64,000 nt of DNA from Pseudomonadota bacterium (GTDB taxonomy: Bacteria > Pseudomonadota > Alphaproteobacteria > Reyranellales > Reyranellaceae), in the NCBI GenBank assembly GCA_018240685.1, contig JAFEFG010000003.1:1-64000 (forward strand), read 5' to 3'. The position numbers and the translations under genes are program-made. The first letter of the stretch is position 1. Every line of letters starts with the position of its first letter. Of this stretch, positions 51,289 to 60,285 are shown piece by piece. The notes under the pieces are model-generated. The model saw nothing but the letters and a program-made list of their open reading frames with translations, ran no database searches and was not told the origin of the DNA.

Positions 51289-52163
51289 TTCTCGCGCTTC
51301 GCCATGGCTGCAAACTCCGGTCCGGAGGCGAGCGACGCGGCCTCGATGTCGCGCACGCCCATGCCCTTCCAGACTGCGTCCGCATCTTCTGTCTGGCCGA
51401 ACCGCTTCAGGCGCTTGGCGAGCTCGGCCTGGCGCGCCTTGACCGCCTTGAGCGACACCGCGCTCGACTTGCCGAGCAGCTTGCTGATCGCCTCCCGGAT
51501 CGCACCGGCATCGTCAAGGACCAGTGAATCGGCATCGCCGAGCAGGTACTTGGTCTTGCCGCCACTCGTCTTCCACACCAGCGCCCGGTTCGACGAGTCG
51601 TAGGCCTTCTTGCCCATCCACTTCTCGATGACGATGGGACCGGAAATGCCTAGCCGGCCATGCTCGGTCATCACCCTGAAGTCGCAGCAGGTCGACAGGA
51701 TGCCCATGCCGCCATAGGCGCCGATGTCGGAACAGATGACGGCGATGGTCGGCACTTTCTTGGCGCGGCATTCGAATATGGCGCGCATGGTCTCGGCGAT
51801 GGCGATCTCGCCGGCCGATCCTTCATGCAGGCGCACGCCGCCGCTTTCGACGATCACGATGCAGGGCGTACGATCTCGCGCGGCGGCCTTGAACAGGCCC
51901 GTGAGTTTGGCGCCATGGATCTCGCCCACGGCACCGCCCACGAACTGGCCGACCTGGGCGGCGAGATAGACCTTGCGGCCGCCGATCTTCGCGTGGCCGA
52001 TCACGACACCGTCATCGAACGACACCGGGATGCCGAGCTGGGCGAGATAGGGGCTCGTGATGCGTTCCGGCGGCGGCAGCAGTTCGTCGAAGCTGCCGGG
52101 ATCGACCAGGGCTGCGATGCGCTGCCGGGCGGTCTGTTCGTGGAAGAGGGGGCCGCGCGTCAT
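51285..52163 (-). CDS. mdcD: Malonate decarboxylase beta subunit MdcD
   Basis: A 292-aa crotonase/carboxyltransferase-fold subunit of malonate decarboxylase. Conserved pieces are SYLAQLGIPVSFDDG-like sequence, AAQVGQFVGGAVGEIHGAKLTGLF, VIVESGGVRLHEGSAGEIAIAET and the oxyanion-hole SDIGAYGGMGILSTCCDFRVMTEHGRLGISGP (broken here by natural variation). It joins mdcC upstream and mdcE downstream by four-base overlaps. Confidence 0.94.
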   Translation of the reverse strand: MTRGPLFHEQTARQRIAALVDPGSFDELLPPPERITSPYLAQLGIPVSFDDGVVIGHAKIGGRKVYLAAQVGQFVGGAVGEIHGAKLTGLFKAAARDRTPCIVIVESGGVRLHEGSAGEIAIAETMRAIFECRAKKVPTIAVICSDIGAYGGMGILSTCCDFRVMTEHGRLGISGPIVIEKWMGKKAYDSSNRALVWKTSGGKTKYLLGDADSLVLDDAGAIREAISKLLGKSSAVSLKAVKARQAELAKRLKRFGQTEDADAVWKGMGVRDIEAASLASGPEFAAMAKREK

Positions 52164-52480
52164 TTGTCGCCTCCGGTCAGATGATCGTAGGCCTGACGGA
52201 GGCGCAGGTTGACGAGCACTGGCGGCGCTCCCTGGTCATGGATGGTCACCTTGGTGCCGCCAGCCGGATAATGGGTGGCGAAGTCCGCGAGAGCGGCCAG
52301 CCAGGACGACTTGTAGCCGGGGATCGAGGTCTCGACGTGGCATTCCATGGTGCCCGAGGCGCCGGCGCGTTCCAGCAGCACTTCGAGGTTGCCCGAGCCC
52401 ACGACCCCTGCCAGTGCCCACGGCTTTGCAGTCCTGGCCTTGAGCGGCTTGGACGGAAAGGCCTTTGTGAACTTTTCCAT
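52160..52480 (-). CDS. mdcC: Malonate decarboxylase acyl-carrier protein MdcC (delta subunit)
   Basis: A 106-aa acyl-carrier subunit. The prosthetic-group Ser sits in VVGSGNLEVLLE (Ser29), the same Gly-Ser-Gly-x-Leu-Glu motif as citrate lyase CitD. It carries malonyl and acetyl thioesters on a 2'-(5''-phosphoribosyl)-3'-dephospho-CoA group added by MdcB and MdcG. The gene starts 11 bp after mdcA and overlaps mdcD. Length is in the normal range. Confidence 0.92.
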   Translation of the reverse strand: MEKFTKAFPSKPLKARTAKPWALAGVVGSGNLEVLLERAGASGTMECHVETSIPGYKSSWLAALADFATHYPAGGTKVTIHDQGAPPVLVNLRLRQAYDHLTGGDK

Positions 52481-52491
52481 ATTGCGTGGTC

Positions 52492-54141
52492 CTACCAGTC
52501 GACGAATTGCGGCGGTGGGTCGTAGAGACCGTTCGACCACCGCACCAGGCCCTTGATGTCCTGCGCGGCGAGCAGGCTGCGGCTCGCCTCGCGTGGCGAC
52601 ACGCCGACATCCTCGGGGAACTGCACGATGCCCCGGCGCCGCAGCTCCTCGGTGTCGCGCTTCCTGCGCTTGAGGCCGACGGGCGTGTAGCCGGCGACCG
52701 AACGGATGGCGGCCTGGCGCTCGGCGATCGACCGGCAGGCGGCCAGATTGGCGATGCCTTCCTCGGTGACGATATGCGTGACGTCGTCGCCGTAGATCAT
52801 CACCGGCGTTACACCATGGAGCGCCTTGCGGATGCTGGGATCCTGCGCGTCGAGCTCCTCGACGAAGGTCGGAACGCGGCCGGCCTGGAACGTCTCGACC
52901 ATCTGCACGACCAGCTTGCGGCCCGGCGGCGAGCCCGGCCCGGGATTGGCTTCCGCACCGACCTTCAGCCACGCCTCGGTGGGATGGCGGCGGCCGGCCG
53001 GCTGGCAGCCCATGTTGGGCGCACCGCCGAAGCCCGTGATGCGGTTCTTCGAGACCGTCGACGAGTTGCCGTTGATGTCGACCTGCAGCGACGCGCCGAT
53101 GAACATGTCGATGCCGTAGTGACCGGCAAGCTGGCCCATAGCGCGGTTGGAATGGAAGCTGCCGTCGCGGCCGGTGAAGAACACGTCGGAATGAGCCGCC
53201 GTGTAGCGTTCCATGCCGACCTCGCCACCGACGGCGAAGACGCTTTCGACCCAGCCCGATTCGATCGCCGGGATCATGGTCGGCAGCGGGTTGACCATCC
53301 AGTACTTGCAGATCTTGCCCTTGAGGCCGAGGCGCTCGCCGTAGGTCGGCAGCAGCAGCTCGATGGCGGCGGTATTGAAGCCGACGCCGTGGTTCAGCGA
53401 CTGCACGCCATACTTCTCGTAGATGCCGCGCAGCGCGACCATCGCCATCAGCACCTGCACGTCGGTGATGGCGGCGGGATCGCGCGTGAACAGCGCCTGC
53501 AGGTGCATCGGATACGGTGCCTGCACCACCAGGTCGACCTGGTCGGCCGGAATGTCGATGCGCGGCAGCGTGTCGACGATCTCGTTGACCTGCGCGAACA
53601 CGATACCGTCGGAGAAGGCGGTCGGCTCGACGATGGCCGGCGTTTCCTCGGTGTTGGCGGCGAGGAAAAGGTTGCCCTTGCGATCGGCCTGCGCGGCCGC
53701 GATCAGCGCCACGCGCGGCGTCAGATCGATGTAATAGCGGGCGTAGAGTTCGTTGTAGGTATGGATCGCGCCAACGGGGAACTTCTTCGCCTTCACCAGA
53801 TCTGCGACGGCAGTGCCCTGGGGGCCGGCGTAACAGAAGTCGACCTGCCGGATCATGCCCTTCTTGAAGAGCTGAATATGGGCCGGCAGCGTGATGCACG
53901 ACATCACGAGATGAATGTCGCGGAGATCCTTGCGTTCAAGCGAGGCAAGCTGGCTGGCGAGGAAGTCGGCCTGCTTCTGATTGTCGCCTTCGAGGCAGAG
54001 GATGTCGCCTGGTTCGATGATCCGCTTGAGAACCTGGGGGACATTGTCCGGGGAAACGAATTTCCCCCTAGCAAGCCTACCCACCTTTTGGAGACGTTTT
54101 GCCTTGTTCTGACGGCGCAAGGCCAAATTCGCAGCGGTCAT
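52492..54141 (-). CDS. mdcA: Malonate decarboxylase alpha subunit MdcA (acetyl-S-ACP:malonate ACP transferase)
   Basis: A 549-aa CoA-transferase-fold protein that exchanges acetyl for malonyl on MdcC. It begins with MTAANLALRRQNKAKRLQKVGRLARGKFVSPDNVPQVLKRII-like sequence, has DICLEGDNQKQADFLA-type elements and EVGMERYTAAHSDVFFTGRDGSFHSNRAMGQLAGHYGIDMFIGASLQVD (segments as read in the translation). It is the first gene of the cluster; the 260-bp region upstream shows no clear operator. mdcH and a transporter gene are not nearby. Confidence 0.93.
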   Translation of the reverse strand: MTAANLALRRQNKAKRLQKVGRLARGKFVSPDNVPQVLKRIIEPGDILCLEGDNQKQADFLASQLASLERKDLRDIHLVMSCITLPAHIQLFKKGMIRQVDFCYAGPQGTAVADLVKAKKFPVGAIHTYNELYARYYIDLTPRVALIAAAQADRKGNLFLAANTEETPAIVEPTAFSDGIVFAQVNEIVDTLPRIDIPADQVDLVVQAPYPMHLQALFTRDPAAITDVQVLMAMVALRGIYEKYGVQSLNHGVGFNTAAIELLLPTYGERLGLKGKICKYWMVNPLPTMIPAIESGWVESVFAVGGEVGMERYTAAHSDVFFTGRDGSFHSNRAMGQLAGHYGIDMFIGASLQVDINGNSSTVSKNRITGFGGAPNMGCQPAGRRHPTEAWLKVGAEANPGPGSPPGRKLVVQMVETFQAGRVPTFVEELDAQDPSIRKALHGVTPVMIYGDDVTHIVTEEGIANLAACRSIAERQAAIRSVAGYTPVGLKRRKRDTEELRRRGIVQFPEDVGVSPREASRSLLAAQDIKGLVRWSNGLYDPPPQFVDW

Positions 54142-54402
54142 GCTATCTTTTCGCTCATTGCCGTTGATGGGTCAATCAGCCAATCGACCGGAACCGGCAA
54201 GGCGATCTGCCGAAGCTTAATCTCGGCAAGCCATGTGCTGTTGATGCCGGCGAGGACTGAGCGCCCTCCACTTTGAGTCATCCGGATTGATGTGCGCAGC
54301 CAGCCGCAGGGGAGAGCATCCATTGAGGCCGCCTCCGGTCGCGATCGTCACGAGCGCTCGATCACCAAGCCTCGCGCTCCGCGACTTCGTCCGGCTTCTT
54401 CG

Positions 54403-54675
54403 TCAGGCCCGGCGATCCAGCAGGTGGATCAGCTCATCGATCTTGTCCTGGCGTTCCTTGTCGGAACCGCCATGGAAGGCATTCGTGACGCAATGTTGCA
54501 GGTGGGATCGCAGGATCTCCTGCTCGACCTTGTCGAGCGCGGCCTGCGCGGCCCGCAATTGCGTCAGGATATCGATGCAGTAGCGATCTTCCTCGACCAT
54601 CCGGGCGATGCCGCGCACCTGACCTTCGATCCGGCTCAGCCGGCCGAGCTGAGATTTCTTTAGCCTGTCATCCAT
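54403..54675 (-). CDS. csoR: CsoR/RcnR-family copper-sensing repressor
   Basis: A 90-aa all-helical repressor. The Cu(I)-binding triad reads Cys33 (YCIDIL), His58 and Cys62 (SHLQHC), the CsoR pattern with His-x3-Cys spacing, rather than the His/Pro-start of RcnR or FrmR. It binds a G-tract dyad and releases on Cu(I). It is divergent from a copper P1B-ATPase gene; a matching dyad lies at 54685-54703, so autoregulation and control of the pump follow. Confidence 0.9.
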   Translation of the reverse strand: MDDRLKKSQLGRLSRIEGQVRGIARMVEEDRYCIDILTQLRAAQAALDKVEQEILRSHLQHCVTNAFHGGSDKERQDKIDELIHLLDRRA

Positions 54676-54684
54676 GGCTTGAAC

Positions 54685-54703
54685 TATACCCCAGTAGGGT
54701 ATA
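54685..54703. promoter_or_regulatory. CsoR-type operator in the csoR/copA intergenic region
   Basis: TATACCC (54685-54691), five bases, GGGTATA (54697-54703): a perfect 7-5-7 dyad with the G-tract form typical of CsoR sites. It occupies half of the 38-bp gap between the two start codons. Confidence 0.8.
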
Positions 54704-54713
54704 TGCAGCAAGT

Positions 54714-57137
54714 ATGGAACCGAAAAGCTGCTGCGCCGGTGCCGGCGCCCATACCGATCAGCGCCAGGAGCACAGCCATGGCGGGTCTGCTGGACAGGGT
54801 CATGCCTGCTGCGGCCATACGCATGCGGCGCCGGCGGAACTCGAGCCTGGCAAGGCCCGCGATCCCGTCTGCGGCATGAAGGTGACGATCGCGACCGCCA
54901 AGCACACGACCGTGCACGACGGCCAAACCTTCTATTTCTGCAACCCCAAGTGCCTGCAGAAGTTCACGGCCGATCCCGACCGCTACCTCGGCGAACAGGA
55001 AGCGCCGCCGCCTCCGGTGGCGCCGGGTACGATCTTCACCTGCCCGATGCATCCGGAGATCCGCCAGGTCGGACCGGGCAGCTGCCCGATCTGCGGCATG
55101 GCCCTGGAACCCGCCGAGGTTACGCTCGAGCAGGGGCCGAACGAGGAACTGGTCGACATGACGCGTCGCTTCTGGATCGGGCTCGCCTTGAGCCTGCCGG
55201 TGGTGGTGCTGGAGATGGGAGGCCATCTCACGCCTTTGCATGGGCTGGTCGGGCAGAAGCTATCGGCGTGGATACAGTTCGCCCTCTCGACGCCAGTCGT
55301 GCTCTGGGCCGGTTGGCCCTTCTTCGTGCGGGGCTGGCAGTCGCTGCAGACCCGCCATCTCAACATGTTCACCCTGATCGCGATGGGAACCGGCGTCGCG
55401 TGGATCTACAGCGTCGTGGCCCTGCTCTTCCCGGACTTGTTCCCGCCGGCCTTCCGGTCCGCCGAGGGAACCGTTGCCGTCTACTTCGAGGCCGCTTCGG
55501 TCATCATCGTGCTGGTCCTGCTGGGCCAGATGCTGGAACTGCGGGCACGCGAGCACACCTCGGGTGCGATTCGCGCCCTGCTCGACCTGGCGCCCAAGAC
55601 GGCGCGCCGTATCCAGGCCGACGGCAGCGAAGAGGAGGTCGGCCTCGATGCCATCGCCGTGGGCGATCGGTTGCGCGTGCGACCCGGAGAGAAGGTGCCC
55701 GTCGATGGTGAGGTTCTCGAGGGGCGCTCGTCGCTCGACGAATCAATGGTCACCGGCGAGTCGATGCCCGTCACCAAGGAGGTCGGCGCCCGGGTCATCG
55801 CCGGGACCCTGAACACGACCGGCAGCTTCGTCTTCCGCGCCGAGAAAGTCGGCCGCGACACGATGTTGGCGCGGATCGTCCAGATGGTGGCCGAGGCCCA
55901 GCGCAGCCGCGCCCCCATCCAGCGCCTGGCCGACCAGGTTTCGGGCTGGTTCGTGCCAGCCGTGATCGGCGTTTCCATCGCCGCCTTCGTCGCCTGGAGC
56001 CTGTTCGGGCCCGAGCCGCGGCTGTCGTTCGGGCTGGTCGCGGCCGTGGCGGTGCTGATCATCGCTTGCCCTTGCGCGCTGGGGCTGGCGACGCCGATGT
56101 CGATCATGGTCGGTGTCGGCCGCGGCGCCCAGGCGGGCGTGCTGATCAAGAACGCCGAAGCGCTGGAGCGCATGGAGCGCGTCGACACGCTGGTGGTCGA
56201 CAAGACCGGGACCCTGACGGAAGGCAAGCCGAAGCTGGTTGCGATCGTTCCCGCTCCGGGTTTCGCCGAGCAGGATGTGCTGCGCCTGGCGGCCGGCGCG
56301 GAGCGGATGAGCGAGCATCCGTTGGCGCGCGCGATCGTCGCCGCTGCAAACGAGCGTGGCTTGGATCTCCCTACAGCCTCGGACTTCGACTCGCCGACCG
56401 GCAAGGGTGTCAACGCCACCGTCGAGGGGCACCGCCTGTCCCTGGGCCATGCCCGGTTCCTCGCCGAGGGGGGCATTGACACGGCACCGCTGGCCGACCG
56501 AGCCGAGGCGCTGCGGCATGACGGTGCCACGGCCGTCTTCCTCGCAGTCGACGGCAAGGCTGCGGGCGTTCTTGCCATTGCCGATCCCGTCAAGACGACC
56601 ACGCCGGAGGCGCTACGCGTCCTCGCGGGCGAGAAGATCCGGGTCGTGATGCTGACCGGCGACAACCGCACGACGGCCGAAGCCGTGGCCCGTCGGCTCG
56701 GCATTGCCGAGGTCGAGGCCGAGGTCCTGCCAGATCAGAAGAGCGCCGTGGTCGAGCGGCTGCGGCGCGAAGGCCGCATCGTGGCCATGGCCGGCGATGG
56801 CGTGAACGATGCGCCGGCCCTGGCGGCCGCCGATGTCGGCATCGCCATGGGGACCGGGACCGACGTCGCGATCGAGAGCGCAGGGGTCACGCTGCTCAAG
56901 GGCGATCTGACGGGCATCGTGCGTGCTCGGCGGCTGTCGGAGGCGACGATGCGCAACATCCGGCAGAACCTGTTCTTTGCCTTCATCTACAACGCGGCCG
57001 GCGTTCCGATCGCGGCCGGCGTCCTGTATCCCCTGTTCGGTATCCTGTTGTCGCCGATCATCGCCGCTGCGGCGATGGCGCTGAGTTCGGTCAGCGTCAT
57101 CAGCAACAGCCTGCGCCTGCGGCAGATCCGCTTCTAG
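54714..57137 (+). CDS. copA: Copper-translocating P1B-type ATPase with YHS and Cys/His-rich N-terminus
   Basis: An 807-aa inner-membrane heavy-metal pump. The N-terminus is rich in Cys/His (CC at 6-7, ACCGHTH at 31-37), then a YHS domain ([18 protein letters not shown]; about 48-93) and a heavy-metal-binding domain (FTCPMHPEI...[10 protein letters not shown], 107-133). Eight membrane segments follow. The transport site CPC is at about residue 452 ([13 protein letters not shown]), the phosphorylation motif DKTGTLT near 497, and SEHPLARAI in the nucleotide domain. It exports Cu(I) using ATP. Controlled by CsoR. Confidence 0.95.
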   Translation: MEPKSCCAGAGAHTDQRQEHSHGGSAGQGHACCGHTHAAPAELEPGKARDPVCGMKVTIATAKHTTVHDGQTFYFCNPKCLQKFTADPDRYLGEQEAPPPPVAPGTIFTCPMHPEIRQVGPGSCPICGMALEPAEVTLEQGPNEELVDMTRRFWIGLALSLPVVVLEMGGHLTPLHGLVGQKLSAWIQFALSTPVVLWAGWPFFVRGWQSLQTRHLNMFTLIAMGTGVAWIYSVVALLFPDLFPPAFRSAEGTVAVYFEAASVIIVLVLLGQMLELRAREHTSGAIRALLDLAPKTARRIQADGSEEEVGLDAIAVGDRLRVRPGEKVPVDGEVLEGRSSLDESMVTGESMPVTKEVGARVIAGTLNTTGSFVFRAEKVGRDTMLARIVQMVAEAQRSRAPIQRLADQVSGWFVPAVIGVSIAAFVAWSLFGPEPRLSFGLVAAVAVLIIACPCALGLATPMSIMVGVGRGAQAGVLIKNAEALERMERVDTLVVDKTGTLTEGKPKLVAIVPAPGFAEQDVLRLAAGAERMSEHPLARAIVAAANERGLDLPTASDFDSPTGKGVNATVEGHRLSLGHARFLAEGGIDTAPLADRAEALRHDGATAVFLAVDGKAAGVLAIADPVKTTTPEALRVLAGEKIRVVMLTGDNRTTAEAVARRLGIAEVEAEVLPDQKSAVVERLRREGRIVAMAGDGVNDAPALAAADVGIAMGTGTDVAIESAGVTLLKGDLTGIVRARRLSEATMRNIRQNLFFAFIYNAAGVPIAAGVLYPLFGILLSPIIAAAAMALSSVSVISNSLRLRQIRF

Positions 57138-57152
57138 GGCGGGCTGCCGACG

Positions 57153-57171
57153 GTCGCGACCTAGACGCGAC
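57153..57171. repeat. Short hairpin with stop codon in its loop, copA / binding-protein ends
   Basis: GTCGCG (57153-57158) pairs with CGCGAC (57166-57171). The loop includes the TAG stop (CTA at 57161-57163) of the minus-strand binding-protein gene. No U-tract. Confidence 0.45.
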
Positions 57172-58771
57172 GCAGGTCGCGGAAGTCGGCCTGCCGGTAG
57201 AACTGGTAGGTGTAGCCGTCGACCGACTTGGCCATCGTGGCGTCGTGGTTGGGCTGCCACAGCATGACCAGCGGGGTCTCGTCGTTGAAGAGCGAGATCA
57301 TCTCCTTGCAGTCCGTGTCGTACTTTGCCGCGTCGGTCTGGTAGCGCGCGTCGAGGGTGAGTTCCTCCATCTTGGTGCTCTTCCAGCTTGCGAAGTTCCA
57401 GCGCTGGTCGCGCGTGAAGTAGAGATAGAAGAAGTAATAGGTGTAGGGCAGCCACGCCGTCGCGCCGTCGGTGAAGAACGGCATCTTCTTGTCCGACTCG
57501 AGTGTGTTGAATTCGGCATCCGGCTTCTTCTGGACATCGACCTTGATGCCGATTTTGCCCAGCGATTCTTTGATCAGGGCCGCCATCGGCTCGGCGGTGG
57601 CGCTCTGCCCGACCGTGAACGCGAAGGAGGTCGAGAAACCGTCGGGGAAACCCGCCTCGGCCAGCAGCTTCTTGGCCGCTGCGAGGTCGGTCTTGTTGGG
57701 GATCGGCTGCGGGAAGCTCGCATCGGGCGGCGTTGTGGTCCAAGCGCCGTCATAGAGCTTCTTGCCGCGGGAGAAGAGCGCGGCCTTGAACATGTCGTCG
57801 TAGGGCAGCGCCGCGGCGACCGCCTTGCGCACCTTCGGATTGTCGAACGGCGCCATGCGCGTGTTCATCGAGATGTGCGTGAAGCCGTTGGTCTGGGGGA
57901 TCGAGACCACCTTGGCCTTGGCCGACTTCTCGATCGTCGGGATGTCGCTGGCGGCAAGGTCGATCGCGAGGTCGGCGTCGCCGCGCTCGATCAGGATGGC
58001 GCGCGTCGGCGCCTCGGGTACGGTCTGGATGATGACGCGCTTGAAGGCCGGCAGGGCACCGTTGGCGCCGCCGACCCATTTCTCGTTGCGGCGCAGGACC
58101 GTGCTCTCACCGGGCTTGTGGCTCTCGATGATATAGGCGCCGCTTGCCGCCGTGTTGGTCTTCATCCACTCGGTCGCCCAGGGATCGTCGGCGGTCGCGT
58201 GCTTCTTGGCGAGCTTGCTGTTGATCATGATGGCGTAGCAGACGCAGAGATTGGCCAGCGCCAGCCTATCCGGCTTGTCGAGCGTGACGGTGAGGGTATG
58301 CGCGTCGACGATCTTGAACTGGTCGGCCTTGAGGAGGGAGCCGGTCGAGAACTGCGGGGCAGCCAGGGTTTTGGCCGTGACATGGCGGTCGAGCGACCAT
58401 TTCACGTCCTCCACCGTCACCGGCGAGCCGTCGTGCCAGGTGGCATCGGGACGCAACGTGACGGTGATGACCTTCTTGTCCGGGCTGATGCTGTAGGTCT
58501 TGGCCAGCTCACCGCGGATCGTGTCGGGATCGAAGGCCCAGGCGCCGTCGCCGATCTTCTTGCGGCCGAAAGTGAACAGCCGGTCGTAGACGTTCATGCT
58601 GAGCCCGAAGGCCTCGCGCGTGGCACCGGGCATCGTGGTGTCCAGCGTGTTGATGGTGGCCCCCGTCACGTACCGCAGCGTCTCCGCGCGGCTTTGTGCC
58701 AAGGCCTCGGTCGCGCCGCCTGCGAGCAGCGTTGAACCGGCCATACCCTTCAGGAGAACGCGACGCTTCAT
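57161..58771 (-). CDS. Peptide-type ABC transporter substrate-binding protein with Tat-like signal (orphan)
   Basis: A 536-aa SBP_bac_5 binding protein. The signal peptide MKRRVLLKGMAGSTLLAGGATEALA has a twin-arginine-like motif with Leu-Leu-Lys. Body motifs are ATWHDGSPVTVEDVKWSLDRHV and GETLRYVTGATINTLDTTMPGA-like sequence. It binds peptides or oligo-ligands in the periplasm. No permease or ATPase gene is adjacent, so the transporter partner is elsewhere. It is divergent from a branched-chain-type binding protein with a 211-bp gap. Confidence 0.92.
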   Translation of the reverse strand: MKRRVLLKGMAGSTLLAGGATEALAQSRAETLRYVTGATINTLDTTMPGATREAFGLSMNVYDRLFTFGRKKIGDGAWAFDPDTIRGELAKTYSISPDKKVITVTLRPDATWHDGSPVTVEDVKWSLDRHVTAKTLAAPQFSTGSLLKADQFKIVDAHTLTVTLDKPDRLALANLCVCYAIMINSKLAKKHATADDPWATEWMKTNTAASGAYIIESHKPGESTVLRRNEKWVGGANGALPAFKRVIIQTVPEAPTRAILIERGDADLAIDLAASDIPTIEKSAKAKVVSIPQTNGFTHISMNTRMAPFDNPKVRKAVAAALPYDDMFKAALFSRGKKLYDGAWTTTPPDASFPQPIPNKTDLAAAKKLLAEAGFPDGFSTSFAFTVGQSATAEPMAALIKESLGKIGIKVDVQKKPDAEFNTLESDKKMPFFTDGATAWLPYTYYFFYLYFTRDQRWNFASWKSTKMEELTLDARYQTDAAKYDTDCKEMISLFNDETPLVMLWQPNHDATMAKSVDGYTYQFYRQADFRDLRRV

Positions 58772-58982
58772 GACTTACCACCCTGTTCGTTCGGATTGCG
58801 GCGCGTCCGGCTGCGAATAACACCGCAATGGTTGCGCTTTTGGGGAACGCAAGTTCCGCGCCATCGGAGCGGGCTGGTCGAAGGAGGACCTGCGCAAAGG
58901 GTGACCCTGTGCTAGTCTCGCCCGGCAAAGGCAAAGACAAGAACGAACAAAGACCAAGAACAAAGACAGCAGGGAGGAAGCA

Positions 58983-60203
58983 ATGCGGTACGCACGCATC
59001 GTCGTGGCGTTGTTGTCCTGTTGCGTGGTAGCGGTCCCGGCGTTGGCCCAGAAGGCGTGGGCTCAGAATAAAGCGGTGAAGATCGGCGTGCTGGACGACA
59101 TGTCCGGCCCCTATGCCGAGAATACGGGCCCGGGCGATGTCGCCGCGGTCAAGTTTGCTATTGCCGATTTCGGCGGCTCGGTGCTGGGCAAGCCGATCGA
59201 GATGGTGAGCGCCGATTTCCAGAGCAAGGTGGATGTCGGCGTCGGCATCGCCAAGCGCTGGTACGACGACGAGGATGTCGACATGATTATCGGCATCCCG
59301 AACTCGGCGATCGCGCTCGCCCTGGTGAAGGTCGCTGGCGAGAAGAACCGCATTCTGATGCCGACGGCGGCGGCCACCTCGGCGCTGACCGGCAAAGGCT
59401 GCGGCTCGAACAGCATCCATTGGATCTACGACACCTACGGCCAGACCAAGACCATCGTCAGCGCGCTGGCCAAGCAGGGCGGCAACAGCTGGTTCTTCAT
59501 CACCGTCGATTACGCCTTCGGTCTGGCGATCGAACAGGACGCCACCGGCTTCATCAAGGCTGCAGGCGGCACGGTGCTGGGCTCGGCGCGCCATCCGCTG
59601 AATACCCAGGACTTCTCCGCCTATCTGCTGCAGGCACAGGCGTCGAAGGCCAGGAACCTGATCTTCGCCAACGGCGGTGGCGACATCATCAACGGCGTCA
59701 AGCAGGCGGCCGAGTTCGGTCTCGCCAAGCAGGGCGTGCGGATCAGCGCGCCGCTGGCGCAGTTCCCGGACATCCACGGCATCGGCCTCAAGATCGCGCA
59801 GGGTCTGCTGATCGCGAGCCCGTTCTATTACGACATGACTCCACAGGCGCGGGCTTTCACCGACCGCTTCACCAAGGAGATCGGCCGGCCGCCCAGTTTC
59901 ATCCAGGCCGGCACCTATGGCGCCGTGATGCACTACCTGAAGGCGGTGAAGGCCGCCGGCACCGACGAGGCCAAGGCCGTTCTGGCCGAGATGAGGAAGC
60001 TGCCGATCAATGACTTCATGACCAAGAACGGCCACATCCGTGCCGACGGCCGGGTCATCCGCGACATGTACCTGATGCAGGCGAAGACGCCCGCGGAGTC
60101 GAAGGGCGAATGGGACCTGGTGAAGATGGTCGCCACGGTGCCGGGCGCGGAGGCCTTCCGGCCGCTTGGCGAAGGTGGCTGTCCGCTGGTGGCGAAGAAG
60201 TAG
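58983..60203 (+). CDS. Branched-chain-amino-acid-type ABC transporter substrate-binding protein (orphan)
   Basis: A 406-aa periplasmic binding protein of the Peripla_BP_6 (LivJ/urea/aromatic) family. The signal peptide MRYARIVVALLSCCVVAVPALA precedes QKAWAQNKAVKIGVLDDMSGPYAENTG. The binding-fold segments GDVAAVKFAIADFGGSVLGKPIEMVSADFQSKVDVG-type sequence and IMPTAAATSALTG are typical. GGGAGGA precedes the ATG at 58983 by about five bases. Ligand may be an aromatic or amino acid; no transporter genes adjoin it. Confidence 0.92.
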   Translation: MRYARIVVALLSCCVVAVPALAQKAWAQNKAVKIGVLDDMSGPYAENTGPGDVAAVKFAIADFGGSVLGKPIEMVSADFQSKVDVGVGIAKRWYDDEDVDMIIGIPNSAIALALVKVAGEKNRILMPTAAATSALTGKGCGSNSIHWIYDTYGQTKTIVSALAKQGGNSWFFITVDYAFGLAIEQDATGFIKAAGGTVLGSARHPLNTQDFSAYLLQAQASKARNLIFANGGGDIINGVKQAAEFGLAKQGVRISAPLAQFPDIHGIGLKIAQGLLIASPFYYDMTPQARAFTDRFTKEIGRPPSFIQAGTYGAVMHYLKAVKAAGTDEAKAVLAEMRKLPINDFMTKNGHIRADGRVIRDMYLMQAKTPAESKGEWDLVKMVATVPGAEAFRPLGEGGCPLVAKK

Positions 60204-60249
60204 CGTATCGCCGCCTGCCCGGTCCGGGCCGTCTCATCGGGGCGTTCGG

Positions 60250-60274
60250 GGCCGGGCTGTTCTCCGGCCCGGCC
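60250..60274. repeat. Perfect 8-bp hairpin between a binding-protein gene and an MFS gene
   Basis: GGCCGGGC (60250-60257) pairs with GCCCGGCC (60267-60274) around a nine-base loop, in the 82-bp gap between the convergent genes. No U-tract. Confidence 0.5.
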
Positions 60275-60285
60275 AGCCGGCGCGA

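Noticed and set aside
54164-54177. TTGATGGGTCAATC upstream of mdcA looked like an FNR box
   Set aside because: The right half is CAATC, not ATCAA, so the dyad does not match TTGAT-N4-ATCAA.
60250-60274. Hairpin considered as an intrinsic terminator
   Set aside because: No run of T on either strand; listed only as a hairpin.
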